A DNA stretch of 64,000 nt, taken from DATGMS01 sp040905145. GTDB taxonomy: Bacteria > Bacteroidota > Bacteroidia > Cytophagales > Cyclobacteriaceae. How positions within the stretch are numbered: position 1 is the stretch's first letter; every line of letters begins with the position of its first letter. The position numbers and the translations under genes were made by a program. The notes beneath the pieces are model-generated. The model saw only the letters and a list, made by a program, of their open reading frames with translations, was not told the origin of the DNA and did no database searches. Below are positions 18,330 to 26,914 of this stretch, piece by piece. The DNA lies in contig JBBDSC010000226.1 of NCBI GenBank assembly GCA_040905145.1, forward strand, positions 1 to 64,000, read 5' to 3'.

Positions 18330-18337
18330 TATATTTG
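18330..18337 (+). promoter_or_regulatory. Possible Bacteroidota -7 element
   Basis: TATATTTG fits the TAnnTTTG consensus of the Bacteroidota primary sigma factor and ends 20 bp before the ATG at 18358. I see no convincing -33 TTG partner at the right distance, so this is tentative. Confidence 0.35.
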
Positions 18338-18357
18338 GGTTGAATTAGGATTTGCTT

Positions 18358-19449
18358 ATGATTGTTGATAATAAAACACGTAAAAGTAAGATTATAGAGG
18401 CAATTAATGCCTGTGAGAATCCCTACATTTTACAGCAAGTGGAAAAAATTCTTCGCAGAAACGGTGCTTTGATTCTTTTGGAAAAGATGGTGAAGGAATA
18501 TCCCTTCCTACTGAAAGAAGCCACCCCCCTCGATAAGGTGGTGAAAACACACTTGCCCCGGCCTGTTAATAACCGCATCAGCCGTTATGATAGTTTTGCA
18601 AGACCTGTTTTCTTTTTTCTGAGCCTGCTGATGTTAATATTGGCAGGGGTCATATTAAATCCCATTTCCCATGATCCCGGCAATCTGGAAATAGTCATTT
18701 TTCAGGACCTGGTGGTAAAAATTTACGTGATAGGCTGGCTGCTGTATTTGCTGGATTATATCACGGTTCTCGTGCTGGCTGGAAAAAACAAAAACAAACT
18801 TGCTGCCAGCGAATTTATCTTTAGGTTTCTTGCTTTGATATTTCCTCCTTTTCGTTTGGCTTCCCGACACATCCAAAAGGTAGAACTGACCTGGCTGCCT
18901 TTCTATGGCTGGTGTAAGGGCAATGAAGGCCTGCTAAAGCATCTTAAGCAGAGGTTTTCCATCCCTATGATTATCATTGCTTTATTGATAATTCCTGTAT
19001 TATTGGTCGAATGGAAATTTTATGAAGAAGTATCCGCATTATTACAAGCGGATTTATCTTTTTGGCTGGACATCGTGCAGGCTTTTATCTGGATGGCCTT
19101 CGCTTTTGAATTTATTTTGATGTTTTCCATAAGCAATGATAAAAAAGATTATATCATACAGAACTGGATTGATGTTTTAATAATCCTATTACCTTTCATT
19201 GCATTCATTAGAAGCCTGAAAATAGTAAGAATAGCACGCATTACCCATCTGACACGCGGATATAAACTCCGGGGGCTGCTGATGAAGGCAAGACAAGGCT
19301 TTATTTTTGCCAGCTTCTTTTATAGAATTCTTACTTTAAGACCTGGCTTTCAAATCAAAAACCTGAAGAAGAAATTAGAAAAAAACCAAAAGGAACGGGA
19401 AAAAATTGAAGAAGACTTAGTAGAACTGTACCGGGCTTTGAAAGCATAA
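18358..19449 (+). CDS. Membrane protein with voltage-sensor-like S3-S4 segment, no pore
   Basis: The 363-residue protein starts at ATG 18358; a TTG six bases upstream is less likely. A soluble N-terminal region of about 75 residues comes first. Two membrane helices follow (about 80-145), then a linker, a helix near 200-220, and a C-terminal block that looks like the end of a voltage-sensor domain: W-I-D-V-L-I-I-L-L-P-F followed by R-S-L-K-I-V-R-I-A-R-I-T-H-L-T-R, with a basic residue about every third position. No selectivity filter (T-V-G-Y-G or similar) follows. The protein instead ends in a highly charged coiled coil of about 35 residues. It could be a voltage-responsive regulator or a proton-permeable sensor; function is unknown. 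It lies between the two antiporter copies. Confidence 0.6.
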   Translation: MIVDNKTRKSKIIEAINACENPYILQQVEKILRRNGALILLEKMVKEYPFLLKEATPLDKVVKTHLPRPVNNRISRYDSFARPVFFFLSLLMLILAGVILNPISHDPGNLEIVIFQDLVVKIYVIGWLLYLLDYITVLVLAGKNKNKLAASEFIFRFLALIFPPFRLASRHIQKVELTWLPFYGWCKGNEGLLKHLKQRFSIPMIIIALLIIPVLLVEWKFYEEVSALLQADLSFWLDIVQAFIWMAFAFEFILMFSISNDKKDYIIQNWIDVLIILLPFIAFIRSLKIVRIARITHLTRGYKLRGLLMKARQGFIFASFFYRILTLRPGFQIKNLKKKLEKNQKEREKIEEDLVELYRALKA

Positions 19450-19469
19450 TATTGCTTTTTCTTAGATAA

Positions 19470-19498
19470 AACGGGCTTTCAGAAAAAGGAAGCCCGTT
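19470..19498 (+). terminator. Terminator of the voltage-sensor-like gene
   Basis: The arms AACGGGCTT (19470-19478) and AAGCCCGTT (19490-19498) enclose an 11-base loop, 21 bp past the stop codon. T-rich sequence follows. Confidence 0.7.
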
Positions 19499-19542
19499 CT
19501 GCTTTCTGTTTTATCTTTGCATGTAAAGCTATGGATTTTTAT

Positions 19543-19576
19543 AAGCCTCCAAGGTTGCTTACAACCCTGGAGGCTT
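19543..19576. terminator. Second hairpin in the convergent gap
   Basis: AAGCCTCC at 19543-19550 pairs with GGAGGCTT at 19569-19576. The stem continues after a bulge with GGTTG/CAACC. It lies 13 bp past the end of the minus-strand gene that follows and probably terminates it, although a T run is missing. Confidence 0.5.
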
Positions 19577-19588
19577 AAATTTATCATG

Positions 19589-20152
19589 TCAATGGCCACC
19601 GGTATCCAACTCCACCCTAGGGGCGTTGGAGGATTTAACAGCAAACTGTTTTTCTGAAGAATTTTTTTGAAAATCATCCAGCGTTTCATTGATCAGGTTT
19701 TGCCACTTTTGAATAAGAAGTGGCTCTCCCACTAGATCAATGTTTTCATCGGCATTATAAAACTCCAGATAAGTATCTGAGAGTTTTGGATCCTCATAAA
19801 TAAGCAACAACCACAGCTTGTCTATTGCTTTTTCTCTATCCGGTCCAATGATCCTGTGTTCATTGACTACATTGACTTTTTTGACTTTCTTAAGATCCAC
19901 TTTCTTAACCTGCATTTCAGGTTGGAACTTGACATACAATAATTGATGAAGGTCCTTGTCCAGACCTATCACATATGCTCTTCTCCATAGTTCGAAAGAA
20001 TTGATATGGAGTTGATGTTCTTTTGCTTTGGTCATAAAACTGCTGACCAGCTGATTCTCGTGTTGTTTTTTCTTTTGGTGAGAATAAATGAAGGGGGTAC
20101 AAAAGGCCGCCAAAATCACCAAAACGATACTTAACGTTGTGATATCTATCAT
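19589..20152 (-). CDS. Hypothetical protein with one N-terminal membrane anchor
   Basis: The 187-residue protein is not recognised. Residues 6-24 form one hydrophobic helix (L-S-I-V-L-V-I-L-A-A-F-C-T-P-F-I-Y), followed by a basic stretch (H-Q-K-K-K-Q-H), so the bulk is probably cytoplasmic. The soluble part has alternating strands (Q-L-L-Y-V-K-F, V-K-K-V-D-L-K-K-V-K-K-V-N-V-V) reminiscent of small PH-like folds in Bacteroidota membrane-anchored proteins. It ends with an unstructured His-containing tail. The intact frame and the hairpin after it support a real gene. Confidence 0.65.
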   Translation of the reverse strand: MIDITTLSIVLVILAAFCTPFIYSHQKKKQHENQLVSSFMTKAKEHQLHINSFELWRRAYVIGLDKDLHQLLYVKFQPEMQVKKVDLKKVKKVNVVNEHRIIGPDREKAIDKLWLLLIYEDPKLSDTYLEFYNADENIDLVGEPLLIQKWQNLINETLDDFQKNSSEKQFAVKSSNAPRVELDTGGH

Positions 20153-20300
20153 GGGAATAAAATTTTAAATGAAGTAAAAGAATGGCATACCTCTTTAACC
20201 TTGCAGCTCCTTTCACAAGCTAACGCAAGGATCAAGGAAAAACAGCCAGATCTGATAAATGGAATAAACTTTTAAAGCCTCTAAGGGAAGCCAGAAAAAA

Positions 20301-20672
20301 CTACCAGAAATAATGAAAAGGAAAAATAATGTCAGCGGGCTTAAATTTTATATTCACAGCCTCTAGAAAAGAAAGGACCGTGGTATAATAACTTTTCCAA
20401 TAAAGATATTGAAAAACATATCCACTGAAAAAATGGTCTGCATTAGGGAAATGATCTACCCTGAAATGGCCCAGAAAAGAATTGGCAATTTTGTTTATCA
20501 GATATAAATTATCCGGCAGGTCTATTGAAGCCACTTTCTCAGATGAATTTTCCACCTGAGGGTGGGGCAATTGAATCTTAAGTATGGATAAATCACCATT
20601 TGGTATAGCAATACTCAAATATGCCAGAACAATTGCATAAAAGTAGCCAAGTATTTTATCGCGAAGATTCAT
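20301..20672 (-). CDS. Small hypothetical protein
   Basis: The 123-residue protein is not recognised. It has a hydrophobic N-terminus (residues 8-24, Y-F-Y-A-I-V-L-A-Y-L-S-I-A-I), which could be a signal peptide or a membrane anchor, and an aromatic-rich C-terminal half (F-S-G-Y-V-F-Q-Y-L-Y-W-K-S-Y-Y). No motif gives a function. The reading frame is clean, but with no family assignment the call is moderate. Confidence 0.45.
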   Translation of the reverse strand: MNLRDKILGYFYAIVLAYLSIAIPNGDLSILKIQLPHPQVENSSEKVASIDLPDNLYLINKIANSFLGHFRVDHFPNADHFFSGYVFQYLYWKSYYTTVLSFLEAVNIKFKPADIIFPFHYFW

Positions 20673-20750
20673 CCTACAAATTTATCTCATTTTTTAATGG
20701 TAACGTCAAACTGATATGAATAATTTTTCACCAAACCAAAATATATGATT

Positions 20751-21704
20751 TTAACCACCTATTAAAAACAACAAATAGCTTATATATAGGGACAGGAAAA
20801 TAACTCCCTCCCATCTTTCCAAACGTCTCCCTTTTCCTGTAAAAAGAAAAACAAACAATAACACGCCTGCAATTATATTAAGGGCGATATCTACAAAAGA
20901 AGCAGATCTTACTATCACTGGAGTGATCACCGTAGAAGTTCCAAGGACCAGGAAAATATTAAAAATGTTAGATCCAACAACATTTCCTATGGCAATATCG
21001 GGGTTCTTTTTTCTGACAGCGATTAAGGAAGTGGCGAGTTCAGGCAATGAAGTGCCGATGGAAACTATGGTTAAACCAATTACACGCTCAGATATGCCAA
21101 AGGATTGGGCAATATTTACAGCACTGGATACAATTAATCTTCCCCCGATCACCAAACCTAAAAGGCCCAAAAGGATAAAAAGAACCGCCTTTAAATAAGT
21201 GTAGTCTTTCGATTCAATTTCTGCTTCATCCGGAGAGTTTATCGAAAGGGTAACATTATAGACCAAAAATATTAAAAAGAACAAAAGCAATATCAAACCA
21301 TCCGTCCTTGTGATCAGGTTCTGATCCATATTATCAAAAAAGACATCATTGGCAATGATATATACAGTAACCGCAGCCAGTAAGCTCAACGGGATTTCTA
21401 TCCACGTGGTATTGCTTTTTACTGTCAAGGGATAAATGATAGAGGTAATACCCAGTATCGCGAGTACATTGAAAATATTACTTCCCAATACATTTCCAAA
21501 TACCATTTCTGTACTATTGTTGACCGAGGCAAAAACATTGATGGCCAGTTCGGGCGCAGAAGTGCCAAAAGCCACAATGGTCAATCCTATCACAATATTA
21601 GGGATCCCTAATTTTGAGGCAAGGCTGGAAGCCGCATCTACCAATTTATCCGCTCCTAAAATCAGCATTACAAATCCTGCCGAAAGAATTAAAAGGTCTA
21701 ACAT
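20751..21704 (-). CDS. Calcium/sodium antiporter (CaCA family), copy 2
   Basis: The 317-residue protein is a close paralogue of the antiporter at 17228-18184, with about 21 amino-acid differences spread evenly and all alpha-repeat motifs kept, so both copies should be functional. The matching ATG lies at 21704; a longer reading to 21761 adds 19 residues that correspond to the non-coding 5' flank of copy 1 and is rejected. Three genes lie between the copies, so it is not a simple adjacent tandem. Confidence 0.92.
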   Translation of the reverse strand: MLDLLILSAGFVMLILGADKLVDAASSLASKLGIPNIVIGLTIVAFGTSAPELAINVFASVNNSTEMVFGNVLGSNIFNVLAILGITSIIYPLTVKSNTTWIEIPLSLLAAVTVYIIANDVFFDNMDQNLITRTDGLILLLFFLIFLVYNVTLSINSPDEAEIESKDYTYLKAVLFILLGLLGLVIGGRLIVSSAVNIAQSFGISERVIGLTIVSIGTSLPELATSLIAVRKKNPDIAIGNVVGSNIFNIFLVLGTSTVITPVIVRSASFVDIALNIIAGVLLFVFLFTGKGRRLERWEGVIFLSLYISYLLFLIGG

Positions 21705-21817
21705 CAATATTATCTTTAGATATGACACTTGGAGCAGTATTATCCCCAAAAATTTTAACAAAAATAAGAATTACCACCCAATAAATCCCCATAATAGCTT
21801 TTAGCTTTATAACCTCC
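20754..21817 (-). repeat. 1.06-kb duplicated segment, copy 2
   Basis: This is the counterpart of 17234-18303. Coding and upstream sequence are shared. Beyond about 21817 the sequences diverge. Confidence 0.85.
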
Positions 21818-21955
21818 ATAAATTAAAGGTGATAAATTCTTAAAAACCTCCAAGGATATTTCATCAGGTATACTTTTAGACATTTTGTTTGAAAAAACAG
21901 CTTTGCATTGTTTAGCACTTACCGTACATTTGACCAAGCACTATTTCTTTCTACT

Positions 21956-23785
21956 ATGCGAAAAATATATTTCTTCCTTATTTTACTGTTTTTAAACTTA
22001 TCCATTTCCTCAGCCCAGGACCGATCAAAAACCTACAGGCTTCATTCCCACAACGATTATCTGCAAACCGTTCCTTTTTGGGAGGCTTTTGCCAACCAGA
22101 TGGAATCCATTGAAGCGGATGTATTATTTGCTGACGATGAACTTTATGTAGCCCACGAAAAAGAATCGATCAAAAAAGACCGAACTCTGGCTTCCCTTTA
22201 CCTTGAACCCATCCGCAAAGCTTTTGAATTGAACATTGGAGGGACTAAAAATTTTCAATTGCTTATTGATATTAAGACCGAGCCCTATGCCACCCTGAAA
22301 AAACTGGAGGAGGTATTGGCCTCTTATCAGGATATCCTAAGGGGAACCCACAACTCCCCTAAGGTGGATATTGTCATTTCCGGGAACCGCCCTTCTCCCA
22401 ATGAATATGAAAATTATCCCGCTTATATCAGGTTTGATTATCAAAGTATCACAAAAACAACAGAGCTTCCTTTAGAAAAGATAGCTTTGATCAGCCTCAA
22501 CTTTAAAAATATTTCAGGCTGGAACGGCAAAGGCAGAATAATTGACCAAGAGCTGGAAGCATTGAAAAATGCGATTGATGTGGCGCATTCATTGGACAAA
22601 CCCATTAGATTTTGGGCATCCCCGGACAGCAAAACGGCTTGGAAAGCACTCAGGGAGCTAGGGGTGGATTATATCAATACTGACCAGCCCTTTGAAGCGC
22701 AGGCTTACTTGAAAACCCTGGAGGAAAGGATATATGCCAGCCCCAAGGTTACAGAAATCTACAAGCCGGAATTCAAGGTCGACGGTATCCATCAGCCGGT
22801 AAAAAATGTGGTCTTATTGATAGGCGACGGGAATGGCCTTGCCCAAATTTCCGCCGCACTTTATGCCAATAACAATCAACTCAGCCTGGCTACTTTAAAA
22901 AACATGGGGCTAATCAAGACCCAGTCGGCGGATGATTTTACCACTGATTCTGCCGCTGCAGGAACAGCCTTGGCCACTGGAAGTAAAGTGAAAAACAGAA
23001 GCATTGGGATCAAACCTGATGGAAGTCCTGCCCAAAACATACCCGAATATTTGCAGCAGTACCGTTACCTTACCGGAATCGTTTCCACTGATCATGTAAC
23101 CGGAGCCACTCCTGCCGCATTTTATGCCCATCAATCCGATCGGGACATGATCAAGGAAATAAGCAGGGACTTAACCTTAAGTCCCTTAAACTTATTTATT
23201 GGGGCGGGCAAGGATGATTTTGTCCGGGAAAATGGGTTGGAAAAATTTTCCAAATCCGGTTTCTCCCTGTTTAATTCCCTAGATGAAATAAGCCTCTCCA
23301 CTAAAGAAAAAGTGGGTTATTTTGCGTCTTCCGGAAGTTTGCCTACTGTGCAACAAGGAAGAAAAGGATTTCTACCCAAGGCGACTGTCCAGGCCCTATC
23401 CTATCTTTCCAGGGAGGGAAAACCCTTTTTTTTAATGGTAGAAGGAGCCATGATTGATTCTGGGGGGCATTTGAACCACTCGGAAACCGTAATAGAAGAA
23501 GGTGTAGACTTTGATCAGGCCATAGCAGAAGCTTTGAAGTTTGCAGACATTAATGGGGAAACCTTGGTAATCATCACTGCCGATCATGAAACTGGGGGAG
23601 TAACCATACCTCAGGGAAATTTGGAAAAAGTGGAAGTAGAGTTGGAATTCGAGACCAATGACCATACCGCAGTGCTGGTACCCATCTTTGCTTATGGTCC
23701 CCATTCAGATGAATTTAGGGGCGTTTATGAAAACACGGAGGTATTCCATAAGATCATCTCATTGATTGAAAGATATAGGAAGTAA
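21956..23785 (+). CDS. Secreted alkaline phosphatase fused to an N-terminal PI-PLC/GDPD-like domain
   Basis: The 609-residue protein starts at ATG 21956 with a clear signal peptide (R-K-I-Y-F-F-L-I-L-L-F-L-N-L, cleavage after S-S-A). A TTG at 21908 would only add non-signal residues. Residues of about 25-260 form a TIM-barrel domain like PI-specific phospholipase C/GDPD proteins (H-S-H-N-D-Y, E-A-D-V, L-L-I-D-I-K). Residues of about 285-605 form a complete PhoA-type alkaline phosphatase: metal Asp in L-I-G-D-G-N-G, nucleophile Ser in T-D-S-A-A-A-G-T-A, S-T-D-H-V-T-G-A-T-P, D-S-G-G-H and T-A-D-H-E-T-G-G. The pair suggests release of a phosphate head group followed by dephosphorylation, probably in the periplasm for phosphate scavenging. 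No Pho-type genes flank it. Confidence 0.88.
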   Translation: MRKIYFFLILLFLNLSISSAQDRSKTYRLHSHNDYLQTVPFWEAFANQMESIEADVLFADDELYVAHEKESIKKDRTLASLYLEPIRKAFELNIGGTKNFQLLIDIKTEPYATLKKLEEVLASYQDILRGTHNSPKVDIVISGNRPSPNEYENYPAYIRFDYQSITKTTELPLEKIALISLNFKNISGWNGKGRIIDQELEALKNAIDVAHSLDKPIRFWASPDSKTAWKALRELGVDYINTDQPFEAQAYLKTLEERIYASPKVTEIYKPEFKVDGIHQPVKNVVLLIGDGNGLAQISAALYANNNQLSLATLKNMGLIKTQSADDFTTDSAAAGTALATGSKVKNRSIGIKPDGSPAQNIPEYLQQYRYLTGIVSTDHVTGATPAAFYAHQSDRDMIKEISRDLTLSPLNLFIGAGKDDFVRENGLEKFSKSGFSLFNSLDEISLSTKEKVGYFASSGSLPTVQQGRKGFLPKATVQALSYLSREGKPFFLMVEGAMIDSGGHLNHSETVIEEGVDFDQAIAEALKFADINGETLVIITADHETGGVTIPQGNLEKVEVELEFETNDHTAVLVPIFAYGPHSDEFRGVYENTEVFHKIISLIERYRK

Positions 23786-24007
23786 ATTAGGAGCCATGTC
23801 CATCATCCTTCACAAAATTAATAGGTAGAAAAAGACCATTATCCTCCTACTTCTTCTCTATTCTGCAAATACATTTGGGAAAACAAATAATTATTCTTAC
23901 CTTTGTCCTTCAATTAAAATCAACAATTTTCTAAGCCGTGGATTTCCTAACTGTCGCTGTAATGGGATCTTCATGGAAGACCAGGGCGGAGAAGTAAGGA
24001 AACATTC

Positions 24008-25717
24008 ATGGAACAAGAATTATTATTCTCAGATCTTGGGATTTCAGCCGAAATTCTAAGAGCGGTGGAAGATATGGGCTACACCCAACCTTCCCCAATT
24101 CAAGCACAAACAATCCCCCTTTTATTGGAAGGCAAGGATGTAATCGGCCAGGCACAAACTGGTACCGGTAAGACAGCCGCTTTTGCCATACCGATTATAG
24201 ATCAGGTGGATTCACAATTAAACAAACCCCAGGCTTTGATCCTTTGCCCTACCCGTGAACTTGCTGTTCAGGTGGAAGGCGAGATATTCAAATTAGCCAA
24301 ACATAAAAGGGGCATTTCAAGCACTGTGATTTACGGTGGTGAATCCATCGACAGGCAGATCAGGAGCCTTAAAAAAGGTGTTCAGATTGTCGTGGGTACT
24401 CCAGGTAGGATTATGGACCATATGGATAGGCGAACGCTGAATCTGGAAAATGTGGGCATAGTCGTATTGGATGAAGCAGATGAAATGTTGGACATGGGCT
24501 TTAGGGATGATATCGAAAAGATATTGAAATCAGTCCCCTCTGAAAGACAGACTGTATTTTTCTCTGCTACTATGGCCAGGCCAATCATGGACCTGACCAA
24601 AAAATACCAAAGTGATCCGGAGATCATTAAAGTAGTAAAAAAGGAACTTACTGTGGAGAATATCTCACAGGTTTATTATGAGGTAAGGCCTGCGTTGAAA
24701 ATGGAATTGATCACCCGTTTGATCAACATACACCAGTTCAACATAAGCGTGGTATTTTGTAACACCAAAAGATCTGTAGATGAAGTCACAGAAGGCTTAA
24801 TAGCCCGGGGCATTCAGGCAGAGGCGCTTCACGGAGATTTATCCCAGGCACAAAGGACCAAAGTAATGAGCAAGTTCCGTAGAGGGCATTGTTCAGTATT
24901 GGTGGCTACTGATGTGGCTGCAAGAGGCATAGATGTAGATAACGTGGAGGTGGTATTTAACTACGACCTACCATTGGACGAAGAATACTATGTCCACCGT
25001 ATTGGCAGGACCGGTAGGGCCGGAAAGTCAGGAATGGCCATTACTTTCATTACCGGAAGAAGGGATGTTTCGAGATTAAAGGACGTGGAAAGGTATATTA
25101 AAACGACCATTTCCAAAATGGATCCTCCATCTGTGGGTGATTTAGTCGAATTGAAAAAGGAACAACTGGTCAAAAAAGTAACGGATCAAATTTCCAAAGA
25201 TGAAGACAACCAATTCTACGAAGCATCATTAGGTCATTTATTGGCTGAAGGTTTAAGTATGGATCAGATTGCCCTTGGATTGATCAAGTTGCAATTAGGA
25301 AAAACTGTGGAGGAACTTTCCGAGAAAAATTTCGATCTCGACCTTGGCAGAGGTGGTGACCGAGGCGACAGGTCCAGATCCGGACGTGACCGTGACAGGG
25401 GCCAAAGAGGCGGAAGAGGCCGCGAAAGAAATGAAAGAGGAAGGGACAGAGGTCCTAGGGAAAAAGGAAAACGAGAGGCTAATATGGCCAGATTATTCCT
25501 GAACCTAGGTAAGAAGGATCAAATAAGGCCAAATGATATTGTTGGGGCCATCGCCGGAGAAACCGGAGTATCTGGAGGCAGCATAGGTGGCATTGATATT
25601 TTCGACAACTTCTCTTTCGTGGACGTTCCAACCAAGGATGCCGCTCATGTCATTGATGTGATGAATACAAATACGATTAAAGGTAAATCGGTTAGTATCG
25701 AATTATCAAAAAGTTAA
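24008..25717 (+). CDS. deaD: DEAD-box RNA helicase (DeaD/CsdA type)
   Basis: The 569-residue ATP-dependent RNA helicase has all core motifs in order: the Q motif (P-S-P-I-Q-A-Q), motif I A-Q-T-G-T-G-K-T, P-T-R-E-L-A, motif II D-E-A-D near residue 155, S-A-T, A-T-D-V-A-A-R-G-I-D and H-R-I-G-R-T-G-R. An Arg/Gly/Asp-rich linker (about 450-495) leads to a DbpA-type RNA-binding domain at the end (F-L-N-L-G-K-K-D near 499). Expected roles are ribosome assembly and RNA turnover, often under cold stress. It has its own strong terminator. Confidence 0.95.
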   Translation: MEQELLFSDLGISAEILRAVEDMGYTQPSPIQAQTIPLLLEGKDVIGQAQTGTGKTAAFAIPIIDQVDSQLNKPQALILCPTRELAVQVEGEIFKLAKHKRGISSTVIYGGESIDRQIRSLKKGVQIVVGTPGRIMDHMDRRTLNLENVGIVVLDEADEMLDMGFRDDIEKILKSVPSERQTVFFSATMARPIMDLTKKYQSDPEIIKVVKKELTVENISQVYYEVRPALKMELITRLINIHQFNISVVFCNTKRSVDEVTEGLIARGIQAEALHGDLSQAQRTKVMSKFRRGHCSVLVATDVAARGIDVDNVEVVFNYDLPLDEEYYVHRIGRTGRAGKSGMAITFITGRRDVSRLKDVERYIKTTISKMDPPSVGDLVELKKEQLVKKVTDQISKDEDNQFYEASLGHLLAEGLSMDQIALGLIKLQLGKTVEELSEKNFDLDLGRGGDRGDRSRSGRDRDRGQRGGRGRERNERGRDRGPREKGKREANMARLFLNLGKKDQIRPNDIVGAIAGETGVSGGSIGGIDIFDNFSFVDVPTKDAAHVIDVMNTNTIKGKSVSIELSKS

Positions 25718-25737
25718 ATATAAGGTTAAACGAATTG

Positions 25738-25768
25738 AAAAAGCGCAATCAAATTGATTGCGCTTTTT
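25738..25768 (+). terminator. Intrinsic terminator of the DEAD-box gene
   Basis: The 14-bp arms at 25738-25751 and 25755-25768 end in seven T, 20 bp after the stop codon. This is the clearest intrinsic terminator in the window. Confidence 0.9.
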
Positions 25769-25771
25769 TTG

Positions 25772-26212
25772 TGCCCGGACCCGGAGGTACTTAACTCCTG
25801 TTCCGATTTGTACGGAAAAATATGAGGTACGGAATCTACAAATTGTTACTTAAGAGAAACAAAACGATGGACCTATAGAGAGTTCAAACATGCCACGGCA
25901 TGGTGCCACCTTTGCTTGTTTGACCCAAATTCTTCCGGCTGACCCGTAGCAGTATAGCATAATGAATAAATGGCACAGTAATGAAGAGAAGGTAGACAGG
26001 AAGCATCTATTTTGGGTGCACCCTTATCAACCTATCTATCTAAAGGCATGATTAATGTTGATTCTTCGCTGAGGTTTAGTTAGTCGAGGAGATAGGAGGT
26101 AAAGCTGAAAAACAGGAGTCAAAACGATTTTTGTTTTGAGATTAACCTTATCCCCTTCACTACTGATAGACACTTATAAAAGTCATATAATCAATCACTT
26201 AAACAACTGGCC
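25772..26212. other. Gene-free 440-bp intergenic stretch
   Basis: No reading frame here has protein character. The segment near 25885-25925 (CAAAC, then ATGCCACGGCATGG, then GTTTG) can form a weak nested hairpin. The last 100 bp should contain the promoter of the DUF4142 gene. I see nothing else. Confidence 0.5.
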
Positions 26213-26794
26213 ATGAAAAAATCAATTTTAATTCTATTAATTGCAGCGGGTGCGTATTGCCTACAAAGCTGTAACTCGAACAACAGGAGTACTGATGACA
26301 CCGTTGAACACGCAATGGACCAAAATGAGGAAATGGAGCAGAGTGGAGACACCGGTATGCTGCAGAATGACGACTCGGACTTTGCTGTAAAAGCAGCAAA
26401 TGCAGGTATGGCAGAAGTAAGCGCAGGTGAGATTGCCCAAGAAAAGGCGCAAGACCAAAGGGTAAAAGATTTCGCTGCCATGATGGTGCAGGACCATACC
26501 AAAGCCAATGAGGAACTAAAATCCATAGCGGCCAATAAAAATATAACCCTGCCTGCCGCTGCTGGGGAAGACCATCAAGAACAAATTGCTGATCTGAATT
26601 CATACTCAGGAGCTGATTTTGATAAAGAATATATGGGCATGATGGTAGATGACCACCAGAAGGTCATTGATCTGTTTGAGGGTGCAGCAGAGGATATCGA
26701 GGATGCAGAACTGAGGGCATTTGCGGAGAAAAACTTACCTGTATTGAGGAAACATCTGGAACAAGCCCAGGCTTTGGAAGAAGATATTGATTAG
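26213..26794 (+). CDS. DUF4142 lipoprotein (ferritin-like four-helix domain)
   Basis: The 193-residue protein has a lipoprotein signal peptide with lipobox L-Q-S-C at residues 17-20, an acidic D/N/S-rich linker, then the DUF4142 helical domain: F-A-V-K-A-A-N-A-G-M-A-E-V, F-A-A-M-M-V-Q-D-H, Y-M-G-M-M-V-D-D-H and L-R-K-H-L-E-Q-A. The paired D-H motifs on successive helices resemble a metal-free or metal-binding ferritin-like bundle. Members are envelope proteins often induced by stress; molecular function is unknown. It is probably anchored in a membrane facing the periplasm. Confidence 0.9.
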   Translation: MKKSILILLIAAGAYCLQSCNSNNRSTDDTVEHAMDQNEEMEQSGDTGMLQNDDSDFAVKAANAGMAEVSAGEIAQEKAQDQRVKDFAAMMVQDHTKANEELKSIAANKNITLPAAAGEDHQEQIADLNSYSGADFDKEYMGMMVDDHQKVIDLFEGAAEDIEDAELRAFAEKNLPVLRKHLEQAQALEEDID

Positions 26795-26821
26795 CTTTCT
26801 TCTTCAATCTTGGAGTAAATC

Positions 26822-26848
26822 AAAAGGGCGGAATCTTTCTGCCCTTTT
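26822..26848 (+). terminator. Terminator of the DUF4142 gene
   Basis: The arms AAAAGGGC (26822-26829) and GCCCTTTT (26841-26848) are followed by further T, 28 bp past the stop codon. Confidence 0.8.
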
Positions 26849-26914
26849 TTGTGACATATAGCCTCAGACCCGTCCCACAAGCAACAATCAACTGATAATT
26901 AATACCCAATAAAA

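Noticed and set aside
20751..21761. A longer form of antiporter copy 2 starting at 21761
   Set aside because: The extra 19 residues correspond to non-coding 5' flank in copy 1, and the matching ATG at 21704 gives the family start.
25885..25925. Possible small RNA or hairpin in the gap before the DUF4142 gene
   Set aside because: The pairing is weak and interrupted, with no promoter or terminator around it.
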